From Pseudothauera hydrothermalis (lineage in GTDB: Bacteria; Pseudomonadota; Gammaproteobacteria; Burkholderiales; Rhodocyclaceae), in the NCBI RefSeq assembly GCF_003345255.1, contig NZ_CP029331.1, forward strand, positions 1 to 64,000: 64,000 nt of DNA, written 5' to 3'. Position 1 is the first letter of the stretch. Every line of letters starts with the position of its first letter. Under the pieces are notes generated by a model. That model searched no databases. It was not told where the DNA came from and saw only the letters and a list, made by a program, of their open reading frames with translations. This document shows, one piece after another, positions 12,771 to 22,283 of the stretch. Position numbers and translations under genes: made by a program.

Positions 12771-13955
12771 ATGATCCATCCCTCAGCTTTGGCCGCGCCC
12801 GATTGCGAAATTTTCTGCCAGGTTGTGGATAACTTTGGGGATATCGGCGTCTGTTGGCGTCTGGCCCGCGATCTCGCCAGTCGTGGCCTTGCGGTGCGGC
12901 TGTGGGTGGACGATTGGGCGACGTTGGCGCGTCTTTGTCCGCAAGCAGCCGACGAGACCGATGGAATCAAGGTCGCGGGCGTCGAGTTACGCCGCTGGGA
13001 GGCTGCGTTTGCGCCGGTGGAACCGGCCAGATTGGTGGTCGAGGCGTTTGCCTGCGAGTTGCCAGCCGCCCATCTTGCCGCCATGGCAGAACATCGACCC
13101 AAACCGGTGTGGATCAATCTGGAATATCTATCCGCCGAAGACTGGGTGGCTGGGGTGCATGGCATGGCTTCGCCCCATCCGCGTCTGCCGCTTACCAAAT
13201 ACTTTTGCGTGCCGGGTTTCGATGCTGCCAGCGGTGGATTGCCGCGCGGGCCGGGATTGATCGAAGCGCGCGCAACGTTTCAAGCCAACCCTGATGCGCG
13301 CAAGGAATTTTTGAGCGTTCATGGCGGTGCTCCCGCGGCAGACGCTTTGGTGGTTTCCTTGTTTGCCTATGACCATGCGCAGCTAGCTGAACTTTTGGCG
13401 GTCTGGTGCGCCGGGCCGCGGCCGATGTGTCTGCTGGTGCCGGAAGGCCGCATCGTCTGCGACCTTGCCGCAGCGCTCGAACTGCCCCAACTTACCGTTG
13501 GTGACCGGGTGGTGCGCGGTGCGCTGGATCTGCGGGTGATTCCTTTCACCGATCAGGACGGCTATGACCGCTTGCTATGGTCCTGCGACCTGAACTTTGT
13601 GCGCGGCGAAGACTCCTTCGTGCGTGCTCAATGGGCGGCGTGCCCTCTCGTCTGGCAGAGTTATCGGCAGGCCGACAATGCCCATCATGTCAAGCTCGAG
13701 GCCTTCTTGCGGCGTTACTGTGCCGGACTGGAGCCGATCGCCGCGCAGCCGCTACAAGCGTTTTGGCAGGCGTGGAACGGAATGGGCGGCACTGAAAAGG
13801 GGAACCCTGCCAGTCCCGCGGATTGCTGGCCGGCCTTTGCCGAAGCGTTGCCCGCACTGAGCGCGCATGCCAGAAGATGGGCGAAGACACTCTCCGAGAT
13901 CCCCGACCTTGCCGATACGCTGGCGAACTACCTTAAAGAAGCTTTAAAATGTTGA
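12771..13955 (+). CDS. earP: EF-P arginine rhamnosyltransferase EarP
   Basis: Transfers rhamnose from dTDP-beta-L-rhamnose to Arg32 of EF-P, switching on its ability to rescue ribosomes stalled at polyproline. The ATG at 12771 gives 394 residues, the usual length. The N-terminal motif CQVVDNFGDIGVCWRLARDL contains Asp20 and Asp24, in the positions of the catalytic and substrate-binding Asp residues of the family. The C-terminal nucleotide-sugar-binding motif RGEDSFVRAQWA is intact. The target gene efp follows 65 bp downstream on the same strand, the pairing seen in EarP-dependent bacteria. An upstream in-frame extension to 12678 lacks family sequence and was not used. Confidence 0.95.
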   Translation: MIHPSALAAPDCEIFCQVVDNFGDIGVCWRLARDLASRGLAVRLWVDDWATLARLCPQAADETDGIKVAGVELRRWEAAFAPVEPARLVVEAFACELPAAHLAAMAEHRPKPVWINLEYLSAEDWVAGVHGMASPHPRLPLTKYFCVPGFDAASGGLPRGPGLIEARATFQANPDARKEFLSVHGGAPAADALVVSLFAYDHAQLAELLAVWCAGPRPMCLLVPEGRIVCDLAAALELPQLTVGDRVVRGALDLRVIPFTDQDGYDRLLWSCDLNFVRGEDSFVRAQWAACPLVWQSYRQADNAHHVKLEAFLRRYCAGLEPIAAQPLQAFWQAWNGMGGTEKGNPASPADCWPAFAEALPALSAHARRWAKTLSEIPDLADTLANYLKEALKC

Positions 13956-14020
13956 GTTTTTAATACCTTGCAGTGGCCGTTGCTGCGGCCACACCGATCT
14001 CAGAGACCCTAGGGAACAGC

Positions 14021-14578
14021 ATGAAAACCGCACAGGAACTGCGCTCCGGCAACGTAATCATGGTCGGCAACGACCCGCTTGTAGTTCAAAAGACCGAATA
14101 CAACAAATCCGGCCGCAACGCTGCGGTCGTGAAGATGAAGCTGAAGAACCTGCTCACCGGCGCACCGTCCGAATCGGTGTACAAGGCCGACGACAAGTTC
14201 GAAGTCGTCCAGCTCGATCGCAAGGAAGTGACCTATTCCTACTTTGCCGATCCGATGTATGTGTTCATGGACGCCGACTACGAGCAGTACGAAGTCGAAG
14301 CGGAAAACATGACCGACGCACTCAAGTATCTGGAAGATGGCATGCCGTGCGAGGTGGTGTTCTACAACGGCAAGGCAATTTCAGTGGAATTGCCGAACTC
14401 GGTGGTGCGTGAAGTCACTTACACCGAACCCGCGGTCAAAGGCGACACCTCCGGCAAAGTGCTCAAGCCGGCCAAGATTGCCACTGGCTTCGAATTGATG
14501 GTGCCGGCCTTCGTCGAAATTGGCGATAAAATCGAAATCGACACCCGTACCGACGAGTATAAAAACCGGGTGAAATGA
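14021..14578 (+). CDS. efp: Translation elongation factor P (arginine-32 type)
   Basis: tRNA-shaped factor that binds between the P and E sites and promotes peptide bonds at consecutive prolines. From the ATG at 14021 ([14 protein letters not shown]) it is 185 residues, the normal length. It has the KOW-like domain I, OB domain II and the C-terminal domain ending [17 protein letters not shown]. The loop tip reads NKSGRNAA with Arg at position 32, the residue rhamnosylated by EarP, rather than the Lys used by EpmA-type factors. The partner earP is immediately upstream. A strong terminator follows the stop. Confidence 0.97.
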   Translation: MKTAQELRSGNVIMVGNDPLVVQKTEYNKSGRNAAVVKMKLKNLLTGAPSESVYKADDKFEVVQLDRKEVTYSYFADPMYVFMDADYEQYEVEAENMTDALKYLEDGMPCEVVFYNGKAISVELPNSVVREVTYTEPAVKGDTSGKVLKPAKIATGFELMVPAFVEIGDKIEIDTRTDEYKNRVK

Positions 14579-14598
14579 CCCTCACGCTGCATCCGCGC

Positions 14599-14626
14599 AG
14601 GCCCGCGTAAGCGGGCCTTGTTTTTT
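14599..14626 (+). terminator. Intrinsic terminator after efp
   Basis: Perfect 8-bp stem AGGCCCGC / GCGGGCCT with a GTAA loop, followed by TGTTTTTT. It begins 21 bp after the efp stop codon and closes the earP-efp unit. Confidence 0.9.
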
Positions 14627-14724
14627 GGGCCGATCAGGGATGTCCGCGCTTGAAAATGGAACCAAAGTCTGTAGTTTGAGATCGACCCGCAGACGCAAGA
14701 ACACCCCACAGCCCAGGAGTGAGC

Positions 14725-15102
14725 ATGAAACCCCTTACGGCAAGCTTCGTGGCGATCATCGCGCTCAGCCACGCGGCCTGTTCCGATCCCAACCCGCCCG
14801 CACAGCAGACAGTCAAACCGGCTGCGCTCGATACTCAGCCGCCAGCGCCAGTGGTCGAGCGCCAACTTTCGTCTGCAGCGACTGCAACCGAGCACGCCGC
14901 AACCCCGCACCGGCCGCCAGTTCATGCGCTGCCCGATCCAGCGACTGACAAGGCTGATGATGAAGCCGCCCGGGTTTTGCGCGACCGCGATGCCAAGCAG
15001 GCCACTGAGGAAGCAGCCCGGCGCATCATCGATGCCGCGCGCGAGGCGGTCAAGGCGGTGCGTCAATCGGCCGCCCCGGTAGCGGAACCGCTTACCGAGT
15101 AA
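14725..15102 (+). CDS. Small exported Ala/Pro-rich protein, possible lipoprotein
   Basis: A 125-residue protein with an N-terminal signal-like segment (MKPLTASFVAIIALSHAACSDP). It could end in a weak lipobox HAAC, but His at -3 is unusual. The middle is rich in Pro, Ala and Thr. The C-terminal third (about 75-115) is a charged, amphipathic alanine-rich helix. The ATG at 14725 is preceded by AGGAG at 14715-14719; a GTG two codons earlier overlaps that site and is less likely. No domain is recognised. It lies between efp and the tandem uvrA gene. Confidence 0.55.
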   Translation: MKPLTASFVAIIALSHAACSDPNPPAQQTVKPAALDTQPPAPVVERQLSSAATATEHAATPHRPPVHALPDPATDKADDEAARVLRDRDAKQATEEAARRIIDAAREAVKAVRQSAAPVAEPLTE

Positions 15103-15154
15103 GCCGCGCGCGGCCCGGATCACAAAACCCCAAAACGCAAACGACCGCTTTTCG

Positions 15155-18100
15155 ATGCTCAAAAAATCCGCTTGCATCCGCATTCGCGGCGCCACTCAGA
15201 ACAATCTGCGCCGGCTCGATTTGGATATTCCGCTCAATCGCTTGCTGGTGGTCACCGGGGTATCGGGTTCGGGGAAATCATCGCTGGTGTTCGACACGCT
15301 TTACGCTGAAGGTCAACGTCGCTACGTCGAAACTTTTTCACCGTACGCACGCCAGTTTCTCGACCGCCAAGACAAGCCGCAGGTCGAACGCATCGAGGGT
15401 GTGCCGCCGGCGATTGCCATCGACCAGAGCAATCCGGTGCGCACTTCGCGCTCCACAGTGGGCACCATGACCGAGCTGGCCGACCACTTCAAACTGCTCT
15501 ATGCCCGTGCCGCCCATTTGTACTGCCGCGGTTGCGGCGCACCCGTGGTGCGCGACACCCCGCAGAGCATTGCCGAGCGCTTGTGTGAGCGTGCCGCAGC
15601 GGCCGGCGATCCGCGCCTGGTGATTGGTTTTCCGGTCACCGTGCCGGAAAACTATTCCGAGGCGGAGGTACTTGCTCTGCTCGAGCGGCAAGGCTACAGC
15701 CGCATTCATGCTCGCCAGGGCAGTACCCTTTATGTGGTCCAAGATCGATTGCGCATCTCGCAGGCTGAACCCAGCCGACTGATCGAGGCACTGGAAACCG
15801 CGCTGCGTCATGGTCAAGGGCGCTTGACGGTCTATGCCCAGAGTGCAGAGGGCGAAGCCCAATGGCGTTACTCGGCCGATTTGCATTGCGCCGACTGCGA
15901 CATCCACTACACCGAACCCACCCCCGGGTTGTTTTCTTTCAATTCGCCGATCGGCGCATGCGAAACCTGCCGCGGCTTTGGGCGGGTGATTGGGGTCGAT
16001 TACGCGCTGGTGATCCCCGATGACAGCAAAACCTTGGCTGAAGGTGCGGTAAAACCTTGGCAAAGCCCCAGTTTCCGCGAATGCCAAGAGGATATGGCGA
16101 AAATGGCCAAAAAGTACGGCGTGGCCATGGACGTGCCCTTTCGCGATCTGCCCGAAGAACATCGCCAATGGGTGCTGGAAGGCGATCCCGCGTGGAAGGG
16201 CTGGGATGCCTCCTGGCCGCATCGATGGTATGGCGTGCGCCATTTCTTCGACTGGCTGGAAAGCAAGGCCTACAAGATGCACATCCGGGTGTTGTTATCG
16301 CGCTACCGCAGCTACACCGAATGCCCGACCTGCCGTGGCGCCCGCCTCAAACCGGAAGCCTTGTTGTGGCGGCTGCCGCTGGACGACGGCAAGGGCTTGG
16401 CCATTCATGAGTTGTTTGCCTTGCCCATCGACCGGCTGCGCGCAGCGATGGAGGCCTTCGCCGGATCGGACCGTGCGGTGCGCACCGGCGCCACGGAGGC
16501 CACCGCGCTGGTGCTGGGTGAAATCCGCAGCCGTTTGCGGTATTTGACCGAGGTCGGTCTTGGTTATCTTACTTTGGACCGCCAATCGCGCACGCTCTCC
16601 GGCGGCGAGGTGCAGCGCATCAATCTGACCACCGCGCTGGGCGCTTCGCTGGTCAATACTTTATTTGTACTGGATGAGCCCTCCATCGGCCTGCATCCGC
16701 GGGATATCGGCCGTATTCTCGGGGTGATGACCCGGCTGCGCGATGCCGGCAACACCCTGGTGGTGGTCGAGCATGATCCGCAGGTCATGCTGGCGGCCGA
16801 CGAGCTGCTGGAAATCGGCCCCGGCCCCGGCGAGCGCGGCGGCAACATCGTCGCACGCGGCAGCCCGGCGACTATCGCTGCAAACCCCAATTCGGTCACC
16901 GGTCCCTGGCTGGCCGGCCACAAACGGCTGGATAGTCGTGCCCCCCGGCAGGTGGATGAGCGCACCCCGCGCCTGATCCTGCGCGGCGCGCGTCAACACA
17001 ACCTGGCGGGGATCGACGTCGCCTTTCCGTTGCAACGCCTGGTGTGTTTGACCGGGGTGTCCGGTTCGGGCAAATCCACGCTGATTCAGGACATCCTCTA
17101 TCCGGCGCTTGCCAAGCATTTCGGTGAAGGCAGCCAGACACCCGGTGCGTTTGACGCTTTGGAGGGCGTACAGCATCTTGGCGGCGTGGTAATGGTGGAC
17201 CAGTCGCCCATCGGTAAAAGCTCGCGCTCCAATCCGGTGAGCTATGTCGGCGCCTGGGACCCGATCCGCAACCTGTTTGCCGCGCTGCCGGAGGCCAAAG
17301 CACGCGGCTATTCCCCCGGCACTTTCAGCTTCAACGCCGGCAGCGGGCGTTGTCCGACCTGCTCCGGCTCGGGCTTCGAGCATGTGGAGATGCAGTTTCT
17401 CTCCGACGTCTGGCTGCGCTGCCCGGATTGTGACGGCCGCCGTTACCGCCCACAGGTGCTGGAACTGCAATGGCGGGGTAAGTCAGTGGCCGATGTGCTG
17501 GATCTGACCGTGCGTGAAGCGCTGGATTTTTTTGCCGACCAGCCCAAAGTGCATACCGCGCTCGCGCCGCTGGTGGCGGTGGGACTCGATTACCTGCGCT
17601 TGGGGCAGCCGGTGCCGACCTTGTCCGGCGGCGAGGCACAGCGCCTCAAACTGGCCGGTCATCTGGCCGAAGCCGCGCAGAAAAAGGGCATTGGGCGCAA
17701 TTCCGGTAAAGCGGATGGGCCTGGATTGCTTTTTCTGTTCGACGAGCCCACCACCGGTTTGCATTTCGAGGATGTCGCCACCCTGCTCGGCGCCTTCGAT
17801 ACCTTGCTGGCCGCCGGCCATTCGCTGGTGGTCATCGAACACAATCTGGATGTGATCGCTGCGGCCGACTGGATCATCGATCTCGGCCCCGAAGGCGGCG
17901 ACCGGGGCGGGCAGATCGTTGCCGAAGGCACACCCGAGTGCATACGCCAGCACCCCGCTTCACACACCGCGGCGGCCTTGCGTGACTATTCAAGGGCGCT
18001 GGCCGACACCCGCGCCCGTGCATGCGCCGCGGTGGCCGAAGTGCCGGCGCAATACCGTACAGCGGCCGCGCCGGCGATCGACATCCGTCACGCCCGCGAA

Positions 18101-20722
18101 CACAACCTTAAAAATATCAGTTTGCAGATTCCGCGCGATCGGTTCACCGTGGTCACCGGCTTATCCGGTTCGGGCAAATCCACGCTGGCTTTCGATATCG
18201 TTTTCAGCGAAGGTCAGCGCCGCTACCTGGAGTCGCTCAACGCCTATGCCCGCCAGTTCGTTCAACCCGCCCGCCGGCCGGATGTGGACGGCCTGTTCGG
18301 CATCCCGCCCACGGTGGCCATCGAACAGCGCACCAGCCGTGGGGGGCGCAAGAGCACGGTGGCCACGCTGACCGAGATTCACCCCTTTCTGCGCCTGCTC
18401 TACACCAAGCTGGGCACCCAGTACTGTCCAAGCTGCCATGTGCCGGTCACCCCGCAAACCTTCGAGGCCATCGCCGCGCAGATTCTGCGCGACTTCGACA
18501 GCCGCGCGGTGGAGTTGCTCGCCCCGCTGGTGGTAAACCGCAAGGGCCTCTACACCGAACTGGCGCGCTGGGCCAAGGGCAAGGGCTACACCCTGCTGCG
18601 GGTCGATGGCGAAGATCTACCCACCAACAAGTGGCCGCGCCTGGACCGCTACAAGGCACACGACATCGATTTGCCGCTCGGTATGCTGGTAGTCGGCCCG
18701 GCGCAGGAAGCTGTGCTGCGCGCCCAGCTTGCTGAAGCCCTGGCGCACGGCAAAGGGGTGGTGAAGGTGCTGGAACGGCGTCAAGTCGGCGCCCGTCCGG
18801 TGACCTTCTCCACGCTGCGGGCCTGTCCGTGTTGCGGGACCAGCTTCCCGGAACCCGACCCGCGCCTGTTCTCCTACCACGCCAAACATGGCTGGTGCCC
18901 GGACTGCTATGGCACCGGTCTGAAGCTCAGTACCAAGGTGGATGATCCGGAGGCGCTGGATTTTGGCGAACTGGAGGCGGTCACCGACCAGCCCTGCCCA
19001 AGTTGCGGCGGCGCGCGCCTCAATCCGGTGGCACGCGCGGTGCGTTTCCGCGACTACGGTCTGCATCGGCTGGTCGCATTATCGGTGGAGCAGGCCGCAG
19101 CGTTTTTTGCCAAGCTCCAACTGACCGGACGCGAAGCCGAGATCGCTCGCGATCTGGTCGCCGAGATCCGCAGTCGGCTCGATTTTCTGCGTCGGGTCGG
19201 TTTGGGCTACCTGGCGCTGGAGCGCGCCGCGCCCACGCTCTCCGGGGGCGAGGCGCAGCGCATCCGCCTGGCCGCCCAACTCGGTTCCAATCTGCGCGGG
19301 GTGTGTTACATCCTGGATGAACCGACCATTGGCTTACACCCGCGCGACAACCAAATGTTGCTCGACACGCTCGAAGCGCTGCGCGATGCCGGCAACACCC
19401 TGTTGGTGGTCGAGCACGACGAGGACACCATCCGCCGGGCCGACCATGTCATCGACCTGGGACCCGGCGCCGGCGTGCGTGGCGGCCGCGTGGTGGCCCA
19501 AGGCCGCCTGGCGGCGCTGATGGCTGAGCCCGAGTCGGCCACCGGACGTTATCTGCGTGCGCCGCTAGTTCATCCGATGGGCGCGCGTCGCGCGGTGACG
19601 CCCGATCATCCAGCCATCGAAGTGATCGGCGCGCGGCTTCATAATTTGCAGGAGGTGAGCGTGCGTTTGCCGCTCGGCCGTCTGGTGGTGGTGACCGGGG
19701 TGTCCGGTTCGGGTAAATCCACCTTGATGCGCGACATTTTGCATGCCAACCTGGTGCGCCTGCTGGGTCGTGCCGACCCGGCGGGGCCGCGCAAAGGCCG
19801 TACCGCTGAACAAGAAAACCCGGCGCCAATCGCTTGCCGAGCCCTCGTCGGCTGGCAGCAGGTCGGACGCGTATTGGAAGTGGACCAAACACCCATCGGC
19901 AAAACCCCGCGTTCCTGCCCCGCTACCTATATCGGCTTCTGGGACGCTATCCGCAAACTGTTTGCCGACACCTTCGACGCCCGTACCCGTGGCTGGAACG
20001 CCTCGCGCTTTTCCTTCAACACCGGCGCCGGGCGCTGCCCGGCCTGCGAAGGCCAAGGGCAGATCACCGTGGAGATGAATTTTCTGCCCGATGTGAAAAC
20101 CCCCTGCGAAGTCTGCGGCGGAGCACGTTTCAACCCTGAGACGCTGACGGTACGCTGGCGTGACAAAACCGTGGCCGACGTGCTGGCGATGCCGGTCGAT
20201 GAGGCGGTGGCGTTTTTTGCCGCGCATCCGGCCATTGCCCATCCGCTACAGCTTTTGCAGGATGTGGGTCTTGGCTACCTGACGCTGGGTCAGCCCAGTC
20301 CAACGCTTTCCGGTGGCGAGGCGCAGCGCATCAAACTGGTTGCCGAGCTGGCCAAAGTGCGCGGCCGTGGCGCCGGTTCGGCCAACAGCGGCGCTCGCCT
20401 GTTGCCGGCCGACAAGCACACCGTATACGTGCTCGATGAGCCTACCGTGGGCCTACACATGGCCGATGTCGAAAAGCTCATCCAGGTGTTGCAGCGTCTG
20501 GTCGATGCCGGGCATACGGTCTGGGTGATCGAGCATGATCTGGACCTGATCGCCGAGGCGGACTGGATCGTGGACATGGGTCCGGAAGGCGGCGATGGCG
20601 GCGGTAGGGTGGTGGCTGAAGGTCCGCCTGAAGTCATTGTCGCCGCCGAAGGCTCGCACACCGGACGCTACCTGGGAGAATTCCTGGCCGCACGCGCCGG
20701 GAACCGAAGCGCGCAGCGCTGA
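15155..20722 (+). CDS. Double-length (tandem) UvrA-type excinuclease ATPase
   Basis: One uninterrupted 1855-residue frame holds two complete UvrA-like units, against about 940 residues for one UvrA. There are four ABC ATPase heads. Walker A lysines are K41, K640, K1008 and K1521, each in G[VL]SGSGKS. There are four ABC signatures, LSGGEVQR in the first head and LSGGEAQR in the others, each followed by a DEP-type Walker B. CxxC zinc-finger pairs occur in both halves, for example [20 protein letters not shown] and CPACEGQG. Single UvrA dimers detect DNA damage for UvrBC; a covalent double unit could act as a built-in dimer. Double-length UvrA proteins are known in betaproteobacteria, usually alongside a normal uvrA elsewhere, so the repair role is inferred. 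Confidence 0.93.
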   Translation: MLKKSACIRIRGATQNNLRRLDLDIPLNRLLVVTGVSGSGKSSLVFDTLYAEGQRRYVETFSPYARQFLDRQDKPQVERIEGVPPAIAIDQSNPVRTSRSTVGTMTELADHFKLLYARAAHLYCRGCGAPVVRDTPQSIAERLCERAAAAGDPRLVIGFPVTVPENYSEAEVLALLERQGYSRIHARQGSTLYVVQDRLRISQAEPSRLIEALETALRHGQGRLTVYAQSAEGEAQWRYSADLHCADCDIHYTEPTPGLFSFNSPIGACETCRGFGRVIGVDYALVIPDDSKTLAEGAVKPWQSPSFRECQEDMAKMAKKYGVAMDVPFRDLPEEHRQWVLEGDPAWKGWDASWPHRWYGVRHFFDWLESKAYKMHIRVLLSRYRSYTECPTCRGARLKPEALLWRLPLDDGKGLAIHELFALPIDRLRAAMEAFAGSDRAVRTGATEATALVLGEIRSRLRYLTEVGLGYLTLDRQSRTLSGGEVQRINLTTALGASLVNTLFVLDEPSIGLHPRDIGRILGVMTRLRDAGNTLVVVEHDPQVMLAADELLEIGPGPGERGGNIVARGSPATIAANPNSVTGPWLAGHKRLDSRAPRQVDERTPRLILRGARQHNLAGIDVAFPLQRLVCLTGVSGSGKSTLIQDILYPALAKHFGEGSQTPGAFDALEGVQHLGGVVMVDQSPIGKSSRSNPVSYVGAWDPIRNLFAALPEAKARGYSPGTFSFNAGSGRCPTCSGSGFEHVEMQFLSDVWLRCPDCDGRRYRPQVLELQWRGKSVADVLDLTVREALDFFADQPKVHTALAPLVAVGLDYLRLGQPVPTLSGGEAQRLKLAGHLAEAAQKKGIGRNSGKADGPGLLFLFDEPTTGLHFEDVATLLGAFDTLLAAGHSLVVIEHNLDVIAAADWIIDLGPEGGDRGGQIVAEGTPECIRQHPASHTAAALRDYSRALADTRARACAAVAEVPAQYRTAAAPAIDIRHAREHNLKNISLQIPRDRFTVVTGLSGSGKSTLAFDIVFSEGQRRYLESLNAYARQFVQPARRPDVDGLFGIPPTVAIEQRTSRGGRKSTVATLTEIHPFLRLLYTKLGTQYCPSCHVPVTPQTFEAIAAQILRDFDSRAVELLAPLVVNRKGLYTELARWAKGKGYTLLRVDGEDLPTNKWPRLDRYKAHDIDLPLGMLVVGPAQEAVLRAQLAEALAHGKGVVKVLERRQVGARPVTFSTLRACPCCGTSFPEPDPRLFSYHAKHGWCPDCYGTGLKLSTKVDDPEALDFGELEAVTDQPCPSCGGARLNPVARAVRFRDYGLHRLVALSVEQAAAFFAKLQLTGREAEIARDLVAEIRSRLDFLRRVGLGYLALERAAPTLSGGEAQRIRLAAQLGSNLRGVCYILDEPTIGLHPRDNQMLLDTLEALRDAGNTLLVVEHDEDTIRRADHVIDLGPGAGVRGGRVVAQGRLAALMAEPESATGRYLRAPLVHPMGARRAVTPDHPAIEVIGARLHNLQEVSVRLPLGRLVVVTGVSGSGKSTLMRDILHANLVRLLGRADPAGPRKGRTAEQENPAPIACRALVGWQQVGRVLEVDQTPIGKTPRSCPATYIGFWDAIRKLFADTFDARTRGWNASRFSFNTGAGRCPACEGQGQITVEMNFLPDVKTPCEVCGGARFNPETLTVRWRDKTVADVLAMPVDEAVAFFAAHPAIAHPLQLLQDVGLGYLTLGQPSPTLSGGEAQRIKLVAELAKVRGRGAGSANSGARLLPADKHTVYVLDEPTVGLHMADVEKLIQVLQRLVDAGHTVWVIEHDLDLIAEADWIVDMGPEGGDGGGRVVAEGPPEVIVAAEGSHTGRYLGEFLAARAGNRSAQR

Positions 20723-20763
20723 TCCATCAGGCATTGATCGCAACGCACAAGAGGATCGTATCG

Positions 20764-21462
20764 ATGAATCGCAAACGTATCCGCGTCTGGGATTTACCCA
20801 CCCGCTTGTTTCACTGGTCCATGGTGGCGGTGGTGGCCGGGGCCATCTTGACCGGGCTCAATGGCGGCAACATGATGGTTCACCATCAGCGCTTGGGCGT
20901 GATCCTGGTGGGCCTGATCGCTTTCCGCCTGGCTTGGGGATTTCTCGGGTCGCACACCGCACGTTTTGGCAGTTTTGTGCGTGGACCCGGCGCCATCGCG
21001 GCCTACCTGCGCGGCCAATGGCATGGCATCGGTCACAATCCGCTCGGTGCGTTATCGGTACTGGCCTTGCTTGCGCTGTTTGGTTTCCAGGCCATAAGCG
21101 GACTGTTTGCCAACGACGACATCGCTTTCGAAGGGCCTTTGCGCACCCTGGTCGATAAATCCACCAGCGACTGGATTACCGGCATTCATGCCAGCATGCT
21201 GTGGTGGTTGCTGGCACTGGTGGCGCTGCATGTCGGGGCCGTGCTGTTTTATGCGCATGCGAAAAAGGACAACCTGGTGCGCCCGATGCTGACTGGCTGG
21301 AAAGAAGTAGACGACACGGTCGAAGATCCCCCCCGTCGCGGGGGTCTGCTCAACTTTCTGATCGCACTGGCAATCGGTGTCGTGGCCGCCTGGGTGGCCG
21401 CCGGCGGACTGCTGCCGCCCCCGCCCCCGCCGCCCGATCCGGCCACCTTGCCCAGTTGGTAA
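20764..21462 (+). CDS. Cytochrome b561-like membrane protein
   Basis: Predicted membrane cytochrome b of 232 residues, starting MNRKRIRVWDLPTRLFHW. The first helix carries the RLFHWSM His typical of the Ni,Fe-hydrogenase/b561 cytochrome b family. Further His residues occur in HHQRLG and in the helices ITGIHASMLWWLLALVALHVGAVLFYAH, giving likely heme ligands. Four main helices are seen plus one near the C-terminus. The protein ends with seven consecutive prolines, which should make it strongly EF-P dependent. It is convergent with a cytochrome c' gene. The family passes electrons between quinones and periplasmic cytochromes; the partner is inferred from proximity. Confidence 0.87.
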   Translation: MNRKRIRVWDLPTRLFHWSMVAVVAGAILTGLNGGNMMVHHQRLGVILVGLIAFRLAWGFLGSHTARFGSFVRGPGAIAAYLRGQWHGIGHNPLGALSVLALLALFGFQAISGLFANDDIAFEGPLRTLVDKSTSDWITGIHASMLWWLLALVALHVGAVLFYAHAKKDNLVRPMLTGWKEVDDTVEDPPRRGGLLNFLIALAIGVVAAWVAAGGLLPPPPPPPDPATLPSW

Positions 21463-21505
21463 GACTTTCTTTGCGCGACCGCAAATCGCGCGGAGGTAAA
21501 AGCAA

Positions 21506-21527
21506 ATGGCCGCCCTCGGGCGGCCAT
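21506..21527 (-). terminator. Hairpin terminator between cytochrome b561-like and cytochrome c' genes
   Basis: Perfect 9-bp stem ATGGCCGCC / GGCGGCCAT with a 4-nt loop lies between the convergent genes. Read on the minus strand it is followed by TTGCTTTTA, so it probably ends the cytochrome c' transcript. It may also slow readthrough from the other side. Confidence 0.65.
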
Positions 21528-21549
21528 GTTGGTGTGAGCCGGTTACGGT

Positions 21550-22020
21550 TTATTTGGCGCGGAACTGGTCGTGACAGGCTTTGCAGGTCTCGCCAACCTT
21601 ACCGAAGGCCGCCTTGATCGCGCCCTGGTCGCCGGTGGCCGCGGCGGCGGCCAGTTCATTGGCGGCGGCGTTGAAATTGCCGGCCAGCTTGCCGACTTCC
21701 TGCATGTTTTGGAAAAACTCCGGTTTCACCTTGGTTTCATGAAAGCCACTGCCTTTGTCGCTGCCGGGAGGATAAAGCGCCCCCATGCCCGAATTGGCCA
21801 CCGCGGCGATGACGTTGGCAGCGGCAACGATCTGCTCCTTGTTGAACGGTACTTCACCATCGACCACCTGGGCCTTGATCTTGCCCATGTTCCAACTCAT
21901 GAAGGCGTAACCGGCTTGACGGAACTTAATCGCGTCTTCGGTTTTCATTTGGGCAAACGATACGGTGGCAATCGACAGGGTCGCGATGCCAAGCACCGCG
22001 CCAGCGAGGCGTTTTTTCAT
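21550..22020 (-). CDS. Cytochrome c' (periplasmic)
   Basis: Periplasmic four-helix-bundle heme protein of 156 residues including signal peptide (MKKRLAGAVLGIATLSIATVSFA, cleaved near residue 23). The single heme motif CKACH is at 146-150, close to the C-terminus as in all class II cytochromes c'. The first helix starts KTEDAIKFRQAGYAFMSWNMGKI, with the Arg and Met typical of the heme pocket. Family members bind NO and CO and protect against nitrosative stress, or act as electron carriers. The ATG at 22020 is chosen because the signal peptide starts there. It is convergent with the cytochrome b561-like gene and may be its redox partner. Confidence 0.92.
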   Translation of the reverse strand: MKKRLAGAVLGIATLSIATVSFAQMKTEDAIKFRQAGYAFMSWNMGKIKAQVVDGEVPFNKEQIVAAANVIAAVANSGMGALYPPGSDKGSGFHETKVKPEFFQNMQEVGKLAGNFNAAANELAAAAATGDQGAIKAAFGKVGETCKACHDQFRAK

Positions 22021-22283
22021 GGATGACCTCTCGATGTGTTTGTGGTTGGAAAACTGTCCGGGATCGCGCACAACCGGCGCGCTTGCCCGGCGCAGCTACG
22101 ATCCCGGTCATGCAAAATGGTTCAGGCGGGTTAGTGTATCAGTGTTTTTGAATATTCGTTAACCGATGCAAACACCGAACCGCATGGCCACACCAGTCTA
22201 AAGGATTTGCGGCCGCGGCCGTAGATCATGGCAAACTGGCATTGAAGACCGGCTGATCGCTCGGCCGGCAACAGGAGTAAATC

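Noticed and set aside
12824-12832. Second perfect DnaA box inside earP as an independent regulatory site
   Set aside because: It coincides with codons for the conserved VVDN catalytic motif of EarP, so the match may be fixed by protein sequence. Kept only as part of the wider island observation.
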